The position numbers and the translations under genes are program-made. Under the pieces are notes generated by a model. The model did not search any database, was not told the origin of the DNA, and saw only the letters and a program-made list of their open reading frames with translations. A DNA stretch of 64,000 nucleotides from Dreissena polymorpha (taxonomy: Eukaryota > Mollusca > Bivalvia > Myida > Dreissenidae), in assembly GCF_020536995.1 (NCBI RefSeq), contig NC_068363.1, positions 1,860,861 to 1,924,860 of the forward strand. The letters run 5' to 3'. Shown piece by piece: positions 29,597 through 42,992 of this stretch (position 1 is its first letter; each line of letters opens with the position of its first letter).

Positions 29597-31150
29597 AACG
29601 GGGAAGTCGTACCTGTGGGGAACTTGACCCACAATCGCACATTTTCTGCCCTTTCCGTCAAACATCGAATAAGTATCTCGAAGGCAATAGTATGAATACA
29701 TATTTCGGAAGCGGTAATGCGGTACTACCTATGCGCGTCAAAATGTAAGCGAAATATGTAAACAAAGCGGTAGCCTGTCAGGAATGTTTAAATTTACGAA
29801 GACAATCGTGTATTGATGTAAGTTTTTTGAAGAAATGTGCAGAAAATATATTAAATATGCAATGGCGATATGTTTATCAGCCACATATTTGTTAATAGTT
29901 ATCACAAAATAAAAGTGAAAGTAGAACTGTCAAAAATGACAACCTGTCAACGAGTTGTTTTTGCTAGCACGAGAAGGCGATTACACTCAATGTGTTCACA
30001 TTTTTACCATAGGCTTTGTCAATGACCTTAATAGTATGGGTGGCTTTGTTATTATTTATTGTTATCATGTAACTGCATGATTGTGTATATGTTTACAATA
30101 CACAAAGCATAAATAATGATATAAACATACTGATTGAGCTTATAATAATCTCAGAACTATAGCCAGGTCAATTAAAGACTTAAAATACAATATTTTGTCC
30201 TGATTTCATGAAGACTTGACCATGCATGTCCTAGATTTCAAAATCAAGGCCCTGGTCTGACACATTGGTAACATTATCGTTAAACTGTTACCAGGCTTCT
30301 GAAATTAGTTTTTATTGAACTAAGTAAGGAAATCTAAATCAGGCACTGAATTTCTTTGTTTAAAACAGTTATAGATCAGTTGTGGCCTCTCGGTAATGAC
30401 CCATTTTTGCTTACTCGTCACACCCTTAAAATCTTCAACACTTCTATAATAGCAAATCAGGATTTAGGTTATCTTCAATGGTACATTCAAACTTTAGCTT
30501 TGTTACAAGAGTGCTGGTAAAGTCAAGTCACATAGTTAAATCTACGCCATGTCAAAATCAATGTGTCATAGAAAATGAAAGATGCGTTCATTAATTATTG
30601 TCCAACTGTTTACTACTGCTGTGTGTTTTTTATATAATATAACTGATGACCATCATGTGAGAGAAAATTCACATTATCTTTGTAGATCAGGTTGAGCAGC
30701 CTTTTAGATGATAACAATGATTATCAGCGAGGTATCCGATTAGAAAAATCGAGCTACCTCAATCGGACTGGCTCGGTCTTTTACATAGGTCGCCATTGTG
30801 AAGAACTTGTTCATGGTATGATAAATTAGACGAGCTGCTTCGCAGAAGCAGCATCGCCAAAATCATTTGTATTGTTTTAGGGTGCTGTTTTAAAGCATGC
30901 GTATTTTACTCCAGTTTTGAATCAAACGTGTGTAGTACGTAAGTCCAATATACTTTTGTTTTACGGTGACATCTTAACATGAAGCAAACTAAACCGAATA
31001 GCTACAAAGGACGGATTGCAGAGATTCGTTCACAGAATTTCGTAATTTTTGGAAAATTATCAGTAAATTATTTTTCAAACAAAACTGTAATATTTTGGAA
31101 TAATGTTCAATAATTTTAACAAGATAAAACTGAGCCGTGCTCTGCGAATA
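29597..31150. other. Intergenic DNA; no gene seen
   Basis: AT-rich with a local GC-rich start (29597-29680). No frame or clear repeat. Confidence 0.4.
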
Positions 31151-31372
31151 AGGGGGTTCATGCATGTGCGTGCAGTCCGCACAGACTAATCAGAGACGAC
31201 ACTTTTGCTTTTATGATATTTTCCGTTTAAAGAAAGTCTATTCTTAGCAAAAATCTAGTTTAGGTGGAAAGTGTCGTCCCTGATTAGCCTGTGCGGACTG
31301 CGGACTGCACAGGCTAATCTGGGACGACACTTCACGCACATGCATTAAAACACTATGTCACAGAGCACGGCC
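31151..31372. repeat. Fold-back repeat, copy 2
   Basis: Same family as 28783-29009, here closer to its likely consensus: GCATGTGCG at the left, GTGTCGTCCCTGATTAGCC in the middle and CGACACTTCACGCACATGC at the right. A short GCGGACT doubling lies at about 31294. Confidence 0.82.
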
Positions 31373-31392
31373 CAATCAAATTTTGTGAAGGC

Positions 31393-31458
31393 CCTGGGGA
31401 TCGAAACAGGGATATCTAATAGCAAAAGATCACTATTTGCCATTACACCACGAAGGAA
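31393..31458 (-). repeat. tRNA-like SINE head (minus strand)
   Basis: Read on the minus strand there is GTGGTGTAATGG (box A-like) and, about 40 bp on, TGTTTCGATCCCCAGGG (box B-like with the T-arm stem). It looks like a decayed tRNA-derived SINE rather than a working tRNA. Confidence 0.45.
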
Positions 31459-31585
31459 GGCTTTCAATATGTTTGGTGTAGTTACAATCCTTTGTTTGAA
31501 AACAAGTTTATGCTAAATTATCTACGAAAAGAGTTACAAAGGCTTTATCATGTTTACGAGTTCGATTGATCATAACTAATTTACC

Positions 31586-32327
31586 AACTTTGTCCGGTGT
31601 GTTATCTTGAACTTGTCCGGTGTGTTATCTTGAACTTGTCCGGTGTGTTATCTTGAACTTGTCCGGTGTGTTATCTTGAACTTGTCCGGTGTGTTATCTT
31701 GAACTTGTCCGGTGTGTTATCTTGAACTTGTCCGGTGTGTTATCTTGAACTTGTCCGGTGTGTTATCTTGAACTTGTCCGGTGTGTTAGGTCGGGCTTGA
31801 ACTTGTCCGGTGTGTTATCTTGAACTTGTCCGGTGTGTTATCTTGAACTTGTCCGGTGTGTTATCTTGAACTTGTCCGTGTGTTATCTTGAACTTGTCCG
31901 GTGTGTTATCTTGAACTTGTCCGGTGTGTTATCTTGAACTTGTCCGGTGTGTTATCTTGAACTTGTCCGGTGTGTTATCTTGAACTTGTCCGGTGTGTTA
32001 TCTTGAACTTGTCCGGTGTGTTATCTTGAACTTGTCCGGTGTGTTATCTTGAACTTGTCCGGTGTGTTATCTTGAACTTGTCCGGTGTGTTATCTTGAAC
32101 TTGTCCGGTGTGTTATCTTGAACTTGTCCGGTGTGTTATCTTGAACTTGTCCGGTGTGTTATCTTGAACTTGTCCGGTGTGTTATCTTGAACTTGTCCGG
32201 TGTGTTATCTTGAACTTGTCCGGTGTGTTATCTTGAACTTGTCCGGTGTGTTATCTTGAACTTGTCCGGTGTGTTATCTTGAACTTGTCCGGTGTGTTAT
32301 CTTGAACTTGTCCGGTGTGTTATCTTG
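31586..32327 (+). repeat. 23-bp minisatellite, about 32 copies
   Basis: Nearly perfect head-to-tail copies of a 23-bp unit built around TGTCCGGTGTGTTATC. The first and last units are partial. One unit near 31787 carries a different middle (GGTCGGGCTTG) and another near 31878 lacks a base; the rest look identical. Such uniformity points to recent expansion. Confidence 0.97.
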
Positions 32328-34421
32328 GTCGTTTGTATATGTTGCATACATTATTCGTTGAGCCTATGACCTTTTTTAAAATTGTCATTTTGCAAAACTG
32401 TGAAAAACTTCCTTTAAAACACCGATACCAACACATTTTCTAATTCATTTTTCTGTGTTCAAGTCTGGATGAAATTATTCTTTTCGTATTTATTTTTGTT
32501 TGACAAATTTAAGTCGATTTAAAGTAAAATTGTCCATAAATTTAACTTTAAATCCATAACCCTGTAATAGTATTAGCTTTATGGTTTACCTATTATGTAT
32601 AAAATAATAAATGTCAAATAGTTGTAACACAATCGAACAAGCGCGTGTTGTTGAATGTGATAATTGACAATCTATTATAATTTAAGGTATACAAAATAGT
32701 TATGTTCATGAAAACTTTTCGCTTAAACACCTGATTTGGTCTATATTCAAATTGCCTTATATATCTTCTTTGAGAAAATCAATATAATCAAGTCGACCTA
32801 TATGATTATAATATGTCAGCGTTCTACAGTTACTTTAAAGCGCGCATTACCTGTAATTATCTGTGCAACCCGCAATATTAGGCCTATTTGTAAAGGGATC
32901 CAATATGTATGTAAACAAGAGTTTAGGTTTCCCAATTTGAATTCACCGAGCAGCCGAATGTTCTGCTTAAAGGACAACATTAGTAAATTGAAAAACATTG
33001 ACAAAAAACATTGACAATATTGAATAGTTGATTCAAAAGAAAAATTGCAAGATTTGTTCGCGGTAAAAAAAATGAGTAGTTATATAAAGCAAGCTCTACA
33101 TAACGCGTTTCGTACTATTACATTGTTTATAAAATGCTTTTGTTTAATATTCGCAGATTACTTATAAATGTGAAATGATTATATACATAATGAAATTGTA
33201 AATATGAATGGATAACCAAAACGTAAATTACAAACCAGTATATACGACTGCATCTTACATCCCATATGAGAGTCTCATAGTATGTATTGTGTACTAGCGT
33301 ATCGAAATAATTTGAATCGTTAAATAGTAATGCGATTTTCAGTTAGTAAATTTACCTTCCTGAAATTGCAAGCGCAAACTTGAGAAAAACTGGTGTTGGT
33401 AGTGTTCGTGTTTTAAATATGAATATGCGATTGTATTTAAAAAATAATAATTTTTTTTGTAAATCTTTAAAACTTAATCCGAGTTCAAATACAAGCATGT
33501 ATTTAAAAATTTCGACATGGTATGTTCTCCTCGCATAGCATTAGAATATACGACCATCTTAATTACTTATACACTGTAGTTATGTATATTACTCTGTTTC
33601 TATTTTCGATTTGGAGGATCTTTGCTCTTTGTTATTAAAATTATACTATCGGTTTTGGTATATGTAAATCTAATGTTTTAAAAAATATATAATCATTTCA
33701 TTAAAAAACTCGAGTCTTTGCATCATTTCTGTGCATGTACATGGGCACCACGTGACACTACAACACAAATTAATAACCTGTTCTTTTTAAAAGATAACTC
33801 AAACATTGATAAATGGACAATTACGTTATATCTGTATAAATCTTTGAGTTTTCCAGTCTTTCACATATGAATTTGTGTTTGCTATTTGTGTTTGCTATTT
33901 GTTATGTCTTTTATAAAATCATAAGTCAAATAAATAGAATATTAACCTTTACGGCATAGCGAGCATAGACTTCATTATAATGCTTTTGGTTGTGTTACGA
34001 ATGTTTTCAGAACTTGTTGAATATTTAAATCCCGAAATTCAAAGAACATGTTTATAAACAACGACAATCACGCTATGAACGCAATGTTCATTGGCATTTT
34101 GTGTTTACATAGATGCAGCCCATGAAATGAGATATTACGTCCAGGGAACCTTAAAATACAACAAGATTCCTGTGGACGCGCTATTTTATTTTCTAAATTG
34201 TAGGAATGTATTTGCCATATATCGCAAATAATAAAATAATAAATTTAACAATGCGTAAAATTGGTTGTAATTATAAGATATCACTGTAGGTTATTGCAAA
34301 GTTATTCGACATTACTTTTTTTCTCATGACATATGGTACTTGCGCACAAAAATACTGATCAGTATTGTATAAACGCATTTATTGATATTCCGTTAGCAAA
34401 CATATTCGTAGAGCATCATGA
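32328..34421. other. Intergenic DNA; no gene seen
   Basis: AT-rich DNA downstream of the Mab-21 gene (which is on the minus strand). Only short unremarkable frames. Confidence 0.5.
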
Positions 34422-35900
34422 CTATGAGCAAGGACTAAGCGGTTCATTTCTGCGATATTTACTATACACAACGTTACCAAGTAAACGGAAAAGATGCCAA
34501 TATGCGGCATTGTTGCGTGGGACTAATGTAGCAGAAAAGTGGTACATATTCCATGCAACTGATTTATGTTGTTCTGACTCCAGAATAAGCCCAATAATAT
34601 TCAACGTGGTCTCAATATGACACTCGTTGACGACGTCTTGTTTTGAACGGCAGTGTTCGATTAGCTTTCTGAACGCATTTGTTTTCTTCTTAACATCGTC
34701 TGAAGATAGATATTGAAGGTAATACCAGAATGGTTTCGCGTCAATCACAGCAAATTCCATCCAAATATAGAGCACCTCGATACAACCTCGTTCTTTATAA
34801 TCGTCATGTGTGATTGTCCTGTACATCTCGTACTTAATGTTATTAGGCAAGCATTGTGTTTCTTCTCTTGTGAATTCCACACAAAGAAGCAACTTTAAAA
34901 GATATTTTGCTAATTGGTAAGTTGGAGCATACTCCTCTGTTATCCTGTCAAAATTAAAATTCAACACATATGGGACTCTCTTAATTGATACTTCAATAAG
35001 ATCCGGCTTCATCATGTTTTCAACTTGTTGAAGAAGAGCTTCCGCTTGTTTCTTTTTGTTCGTGCAAAAAAGCATGTCCGCGTACTATAAATAGTTCTGG
35101 ATATGAAAAGGACTAAGAGAAATTTCGTACATTTTGATAATGTCTTTTGTGATATGCTTCTTGTTTGCTATACACACAGATGCATCTATGGACGCTAAAG
35201 TGCCGAATACGGTTCTCAAAACATGTTGGAATTCTAAACTATATTCATGCTCATGGTCTAACATAATTAGAATATGCTTAATAAGCAACCACACGTACGA
35301 TTTGATTGGTATAATGCTTTGAAGGATTACAAATGCGCTCTTGAATGTCATTGCTACAAATCTCATCATCACAAGGAAAATGATCAGTGCGCGATTATCT
35401 GATCTTGACGATAATCTATATTTTCTTTGTCGTTCAATAACTGACAATCTTTCCCCTATATTGTCCATGCGCAAAGTTTGGATGCAATTAAGATTAGAAT
35501 TAATTATACCTGACAGAATATTTATCAACTTTTCAAATTTAAATGTCTTCAGCTTGTCAGTAAACACATTTACTGCAGAAAAAATATAATTTGGACAATG
35601 ACGACATTTAAGGAAACGTCTACGTGTACTTAGACAATAGACCACACATTGGACGAGATTATCAACCTTCCATATGTCCTCGGGATATTTTTCGATAGTA
35701 AACAACAGTGCGGTTTTCATATGAAAAGTGCTTACACGGTCATCAACAACAGGTCTCAATAACTCTTTTCTAATGATTTTAGTAAGAATGTAAGCCTTCA
35801 TCTGTACGATGCTTAGATCAAACATGAGAAGCCTTTCAATCATGTTGGCTGACATTCGCCACTTACTACTTAAGTAATCCCTCGCATAATGCACATCCAT
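34422..35900 (-). pseudogene. Mab-21/cGAS-like-receptor-type gene, C-terminal part, with an in-frame stop
   Basis: One minus-strand frame runs from the ATG at 35898-35900 to 34422 (about 490 codons), interrupted by a single TAG at 35085-35087. Before it lie KWRMSANMIERLLMFDLS, then VSTFHMKTALLFTIEKYPED and CRHCPNYIFSAVNVFTDKL, the helical half of the Mab-21 domain (ST-x-H-x-K-T, CPxYF-type and N-x-F motifs). After it comes a helical extension with FWYYLQYLSSDDV and a TPR-like WNMYHFSATLVPRNNAAYW, as in molluscan Mab-21 proteins. The family includes cGAS-like receptors that sense nucleic acids and make cyclic dinucleotides. The catalytic nucleotidyltransferase half (G-S motif, acidic triad) is not seen upstream. 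The gene is thus either truncated or missing an upstream exon, and the stop makes a pseudogene likely. A polymorphism or read error at the stop is possible. Confidence 0.8.
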
Positions 35901-38900
35901 AGTAATGATCTGACCGGATCATAAGCAAATGAGCTGTCGAGGTTTCCCGTTGGCACACGGTACAACCCACATTTCTCTTGTTTCCTGTTTTGGCCAATGG
36001 CAAAGTTGATTTGGTCTGGAAAATAAATCCAGGTATCCATCGGGAAACCGACCAGTTCAGGCCAGTTCTGGTCGACAATGACCCAATGAGCTTTACTTTG
36101 GGTATGTTTTATTTTGGTTAAATAATTCTTTTGTTTAGATTGCATCAACTTCAAAACAATTACCGAGTAAGTTTTAGAATCTTCTAAATAATAAAGACCA
36201 ACGTAGCATACTATATAGTTCGCATAAATACAGTAGACAATTAATGCCGTTATACATATGTATCATGTTAATAACTTGTGAAGTATGAATTAAGAACATA
36301 CACGGCTTTATAGATAACTGATACGGGTTATTACTTTTGAATTGCAAATAATACAATATATACATTTTGTATAACCAATTGCGATTTTAATAAAAGTTGA
36401 AAACGTTCCAAAAGAAACTAGAACAAACAACTGATTTACATTCATATGGAAAAATATTAAACACACCATAACATTTATGCGCTATAATGTACAATGTCTG
36501 AGGATGTTTCGTTCATGTGTTATTATTTCATGTGAAGTTTCATGTCAAAATGTATTTTTCGTACATTATGGTGAATTTGTAAAACAAAGGGCACGGTAAT
36601 ATCGGTTTTTAATGTATAGCCTTATAATTTTCTGTTATAGGCTGAAATACATAACGTCTGGGCTAGAAATGAAGATTCCTGGAGATTCGAACACGTTGCT
36701 TACAAAGACCATGAGATAAACATCTGTATTCGTACCATAAAGGCTTAAACTGTTAAGGCTACAATGGTTTTAAAGCGTGAAACACAGTTCCAAGTTATAC
36801 TTATTCTGCTTGGAGCGACAAATAGCGCTTGCGTTTGTATCACGTTTTAATAAATTATTGAAATTCAAATGTATCACAATCGGCTTCATAGTCAAAGGAA
36901 TACAATCAAGTTGGACACAAATATAACATTATAAAATAAGACCATACATACTTTGTGTTTCATTTTGATGATTAGATCAACGCCATTGTTCAAAATCTAC
37001 CTATACAAATTCTGTAACTTTTATTTGCATATCTTAGCTGTTGCGATTTAAAAAAACTTAAGTATTGACAATCTCTTATTTCTAACTATTCAGTGTACCA
37101 ACTACAACTACCAAATAAGTAACTTATATGTCATTCGTAACTTACTATATGAAACGTTAGTAAAACGTGGCTTTTATAGAGGACGCACAGAATATCTAGT
37201 TCCGTGCAACGATGAAATTTTACTTACTGGTAAAGGGCCCTTCTTTACGGCATTTCACTTTGTGAATTCGTTCACAATTATGCATCTAGATACACCTTCA
37301 TCTTTAGTCTAAGCTGACAATGGCACAGTTTATTTTCGGCAGTATTGTATTTGTATCAGCTAATGAGGTCACTACGTATTTGGGATGTAACAAATGTTCA
37401 AATAGCAGATCATGAGTATTGTTGTATAGCGGAACGACGTACAAACTATTTATATATTTAAAAAATAAATATAATATCAGGTTGTTTTGACCTGTGCTAA
37501 AGGCCCTGCTTACCTGTTATAAATACAATTCTAGCTGATGTTAGCACAATTAATCTTGATTTATTGATTTATCTTAATTGCAAACCGTTTATTGTTTTTA
37601 AGTCGATTTACATATGTTTTAAGCAGTATAATCTAACCTTATTGATAGTTTCTACAACCATTCTGAAAATGAAAACAACGAATGTACTTGATAACATACT
37701 CGAATTTATGTTTTCAATTTTCGAGCTAAATGCAATGCTGTCTGAGATCAAAGATGTTGCGAATATAGAACGCGAACTTAGCTTGTCATAGAATGTTCTA
37801 AATTGTCGTCAAGCTTGTATTATTTAGTTTGATATACACATGGCACGACCGTGTGACTTCCCACCGTTGATAAGGATTTTGAAAACTAATATGGGATCAA
37901 AATAGCATTGATTTAAGGACTCACCGAAAACATCACGTTTCAGTGCGGATCGGCAATATGTAAATAAAAAGAACAATCTAGTCTAAAACGACTTACTTTT
38001 CGCCGTGACCAATTGGTCCCGCAAGTGGTAACGTGACGTGACCGTGAGGTTGTCTGACCGCCTAATCCTCATATTATCAACATGTGTATCAATTTTACAG
38101 AAAATTAGTTAAATGGTATATATAATTAAGACCAGAATACATGTATATATTAAATACTTAAACAGCCCGTGTAGTGTTGTAGGTACCTGGAATGTGCATG
38201 TATTTCGCATTCTGACAATGATCTAAATAAGAAAATGAGCTAATTGCATTTTTTTAAGTATTATGAAAAAGGGATGGACACAAAAGATACAATTAAGGCG
38301 GCTTAATTGTGTAGCTTAACTGTACACGGCGACCTTCACCATGGGCTGGCCCGTAAGCCCTAAAGGTTCTGCGCGTTGTCCCAATGAATATTCAACAGAA
38401 CCATGTTTATCGATATAAATTAAAAGGAATAGGGGGCATTGGGCGGAAACGGAACAGAAGCTCGATTGTGGGACACCCCATAATACGATATCTTAAAAAA
38501 AACTTAAAGTACAAACAAAGATTCGTGAACATCATTCAACGTGTATTGGAGATATTGAGAAGATCCTGGCGGCCCATACGTTTTCAGAGTTGTGTAGGAG
38601 CAAACATTTGATAACGACGTTTTGTTAGGTCAATTGAGTGTTAAATATGGAACGTGAATCTAGAATGTCTGGGTCAGACAGGATGATGACATCAAAGGGC
38701 AAAATTTTACTTTAAAGTTACCACTCCTTAGAATCTAATACTTTTCATTTTAGTCTGAATTGTTCTTTACAAAAATAATATTTGTTCTGTAACAAGTACA
38801 CTAAATACGCGTTGGATGAACGAAAATTGAACAGAAATAAAAGTGATTTATATGCTCACGACGTTTCAGCAGCCATAGATCACACATATTATACGGAATT

Positions 38901-39949
38901 ACCAATATTATTTAAATACCGATTGTGTGAAATTCGCTTATTGTAATGAATACAATGATGAACCACTTTCATCAAAGTTTTCATACAGGTTTTCAGACTA
39001 CATATTTAAAATTTGCTGTAAACAAGCAGCATCCGAAAAAGTAATCCAAGTTATCGGGATCCAAATCGTATTTCGACTATTACGATGTCCGTTTCGAAAT
39101 TTAGTTGTAAATATAAATGAACTCGCTGTTAATTCGATCTGCAACTATTTTAAATGCAAACTAATTTGTTTATATGACAGTAACATTAAATGTCACAAAA
39201 ACTTCCGCAGTGGACATTACGGACTAAAAGGGTACATGTAAATTAAAATATCAATAGTACAAAATACAGCATTGTTTCGTTCAGTTATACGAATGTGAAC
39301 GCATGAATGGTTTATTATTGGGTTGATTAAGTAAGGCAACATTAAATGCACAGCTTCAAATAGTTATACTCATTTTAAATAGCTTCCCTGTGAACTTACA
39401 TATAGCCGCAGTGCAATTACATAAAGTACAAAAACAATAAATGAAATACAAGCAGGAGCAAATTACTTCGCAACCAAACTATGTTTGAGTTGATGTGACC
39501 ATATAGGCTTTCCTTTGGTTTACTTAACCATTTAATTTACATATTTTGAGTTAATTAAATATGAAAAATCAACAACTCAAAAGACCATTATTGAAATAGA
39601 AATCAATTGTCCTGAATGTTTTTGCATGTGGTTGCAGTTTTATTACATAGGAAAAGGGAAATCGGCTTGTTTGTCAAACACAAATCTACGCACATACATT
39701 CATCTGTAGATTTGGCAAGTATTAAACAGCATCTAGAGATTTTGATTTGATAATGAACATACCATCATTTTCAAATGAATTAGTTGATCTGTGTTTTCTC
39801 ATCAATACGAAACGTAAACATATGCAATTATAACACATGAAGCAATCGGTCAGCCAACGTTATCTTTGAATAATATCGGCAGGCGTTAAATGCCATGGAA
39901 ACTTGTATTAACGTTTGCTCGTTCGTTTTCTTTTTATCTGTCCTTTATC
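35901..39949. other. Upstream of the Mab-21 gene; no firm gene seen
   Basis: Frames at 35866-36154 on the minus strand are more codon-like than their surroundings and directly precede the Mab-21 frame, but I cannot align them to the nucleotidyltransferase core. The rest is AT-rich. Small frames at 37564-37791, 38384-38611 and 38927-39241 show no known motif. Confidence 0.4.
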
Positions 39950-40021
39950 TCCAATAGGACTAGACGTGTCAAAGACGATCAGAACAGAAAAGTAGACAGT
40001 TCGTTGAGGGACACTAAGTTC
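39950..40021 (+). other. Probable 5' non-coding exon of the LRR gene
   Basis: A relatively GC-rich stretch ends at 40021 directly before GTGAGT (40022-40027), a strong splice donor. It contains no ATG in frame with the next exon and would be 5' UTR. The next acceptor is TTTTTTCCAG at 40340-40349. Confidence 0.45.
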
Positions 40022-40362
40022 GTGAGTATATAATATCATATAATAATTTCATGAAGTAACCTTTATTGCAAATATTTTTTCAATACTTGCATATAATGAA
40101 ACAATACATATTTGAGTAGCAAACCGTGTTTAAATAATGCCCAAGGAATATAGTCACTGGGGATACTTTTGTTTACTGCAACATGTAAAATCATCAAAGA
40201 GCAAATTACCTTTAGTGTGTATATTGTTTTCCACTTCGTAGAACTATATTTCAATTAGATGATTTAATTAATTTTTCTACTTTCGGATTAATGTAATAAA
40301 TATGATCATAATTTTTATATGTACATTGTTATGTTGTTGTTTTTTCCAGCGTTCGATAAAAA

Positions 40363-42992
40363 ATGGGAATCCGGATACTAGTTCTGGTATACATATTTTT
40401 TTATATTATTAAAGTTTAATAAATCCAATAGTCTCAACAGCCAGTGTTTTTAAAGCAAACTATTACATGTGTCAAATTTACGATTTATGTTGTTTTATGA
40501 GGATTCAACTTGTATTAATAAATACTATCGAATATTTTAACGAAAATAGTTCTTGAAATAATGATCATCCATCACATTAATTAAAGAAAGACGTAATATG
40601 TAGCATTGCGATTAAGGATAAAAAACATTCTCAAAATATATTAATTGTGGCTGACGTTACTATATTACGCAATCTGTTCCGTTAGATGAACTAAATTGTA
40701 AGATTCATTAAGATCATCTTACATTCGATTTAAAGCTAAATCATTAAAAAAAAACTAACACACAACACATCATTTCTTCTGATACAAATTAGCAGACCCG
40801 TTTGGTTCACTATTACGTATACGTATACTATTTAAATGCAAACAACAAACAATCATTAGCTTTCGAAAATTGTGCTGAAATACAAAGAAAGAAAGTCCAT
40901 ATTTGAATTGCAATTAATATATTACCAAATTTATAACCGATAATGAATCGGTTGTTGTTGTTTGTTTTTTTTAAATACGGATTATTTCACAGTGTAAGTG
41001 CACCAAATGTTATTTAATGTAAAATAAAAATAGCTAAGTAAGTTAATCGTAAATCCTGTTTACAAGTTCCTTTTTTATCAAAATGCAACTACCCTGCTTG
41101 GATATGTATAATGCTTACACTCAATTTGTAGCTTATCTTAAATACTTTAAATAAAGTTGCTGTATTTGCCTTTTGTATGTGTATTTTTGTTTCTTTTAGA
41201 AACAGTAACTGTTAATAAAGATTTAATTTTATAAAATGTGCTTGATTAATGCATATTTTAGGCTATTCAATCATTTGCATTTAAGAAGAAAAATCTATTT
41301 TAGCTGATACTGAAATTGGAAACATTGAAATACAGTGAATTATACAATAAATACTGTTGTGTATATTTTGCACTCTTCTAATACAATGTTTTGAAAAAAG
41401 GGCACGTCTATGCATTTATATTATAAACGCGTTTATGTAGGTTCGTCTATCAAACTAATAAATTGGACAAGCGATCAAACGCCAACCATATATATTTGTT
41501 TTTATCTGCTGCATGCATATTAAATACATCGGCTAGCTTCAACATATAAGTTTAGACTCTCACACGTCATAATTTGTAATCGCTTATAGTATACGATAAT
41601 GCATGACCTATTAAATATCTTTATTTTAAGGTCTATTGGCTGATAGGCGTTGGTTACAGCTTTCTTCTAGATGATGTTTGCTCGACCGGCAACGTATGCT
41701 CTTGTTCTCAACATGGCATAGACTGCGATGGAAAAGGATTGACTGAGGTTCCAGCTTTCAACATTTCTGGTCATCCGATTGACATTAGCCTCATATTATT
41801 GAAAAACAACACAATAAGCATTTTAAAGAACAATGCATTCAGCTCACTGCAAGGTCATGTCAATAGCATGTTATACATGGTCATTTCTCATAATAACATA
41901 TCTGTTATGGAAGATACTTGTTTTAAAGGGCTCGAAGATAAAATTTTCAGGTTAGATCTTGAAAGCAACAATTTACATGCAATTCCAATGGCCATAACAA
42001 GCTTAAATAGACTTTCCGAACTGTCGTTGATGTTTAATCCAATACAGGTGTTAGATATAAATATTCTCTCAAGACTAGGGCACACACTATCAACCTTTAA
42101 GTTAACTTTGGAACAGTTTCAACGCTGGCCTAGTGGGTTTCGTTATATTTTCGGACTTGACTCATTGTTCATCTCGAAATATAATTCAACAAGTATAAAG
42201 ATTTCAGATTTTCACTACATGGCGAATATGCATCTTCGCACTTTGGCAATTTCGAATTCACCTTTAGAGGAATTTCCAGTTGGCATATGCGACATTAATG
42301 AATTGACTCATTTAGATATTTCTAAAAACTCATTCACCGATAGAACTAAAGAGTTCTTTGATGTATGTCATACACCTCAACGAAACTTAATATTTTTATT
42401 CATGCAAAGCAACCACTTTGGTGTGTTTCCTGACATTGGCAAAACATTTCCAGCTATTCGCATTCTTGACTTTTCTGACAACAATCTAAATTACATAAGC
42501 GGCGAACTGACTCCAATGCCGGCTCTAGAAAATCTGGTTTTGAGTTCCAACAATCTGGTTCATTTTCCATCTGCGCTATCAACTTTAGCACCAAATGTTC
42601 AGACAATATACTTAAGCAGGAACAAAATTGTTGACATCGGCAACGCTGACTTAATGACTTTTTCACATCTCGAAAATGTTTTTTTTGACCACAACCCGTT
42701 GGAATACTTGGCAGCGTCTTCTTTTGTTCGCAACACAGTTTTGCATCAAATTGATTTATCTGACACCAAACTGTTGACCGTTCCTTGTGCGCTGATGTCC
42801 CTTTCGTACCATTCAATTTCTGCGTATCTCTACGATAACACTTTGGAATGTGACTGCAGAATGAGCTGCCTTTCCCACATAAACTTGTCTAAAATAAGTT
42901 TTACAGGTCACCCTCAATGTACACAGCCAAACATTTCTGTCACAGATTTTATTACAAATGTAATACAAGCAAATGCATGTGCAACAAAGTAA
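40363..42992 (+). CDS. Secreted leucine-rich-repeat protein (LRR-only type), two coding exons
   Basis: Coding exon 1 is 40363-40386 (MGIRILVL), ending before GTATAC; coding exon 2 is 41631-42992, after TTTATTTTAAG. The join keeps phase and makes a signal peptide (MGIRILVL then VYWLIGVGYSFLL). The mature part opens with an LRRNT-like cysteine cluster (CSTGNVCSCSQHGIDC), then about a dozen LRRs with L-x-x-L-x-L-x-x-N cores (LILLKNNTISILKNNAF, LDFSDNNLNYISGEL, IYLSRNKIVDIG), and closes with an LRRCT-type cap (LECDCRMSCLSHI ... PQC ... ACATK). The protein is 461 residues. There is no transmembrane segment or TIR domain, so it should be secreted. Such LRR-only proteins act in bivalve immune recognition, but nothing here fixes the ligand. 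No break is visible. Confidence 0.85.

Noticed and set aside
29355-29748. Long frames on both strands, rich in lysine or phenylalanine
   Set aside because: They are translations of the A-tract/GGTAC array, not genes.
31586-32327. Regular direct repeats that might suggest a CRISPR array
   Set aside because: The units are head to tail with no variable spacers, in a eukaryotic genome; it is a minisatellite.
35866-36154. Nucleotidyltransferase half of the Mab-21 gene
   Set aside because: Two overlapping minus-strand frames look codon-like, but I could not find the G-S motif or catalytic acids, so they are left unassigned.
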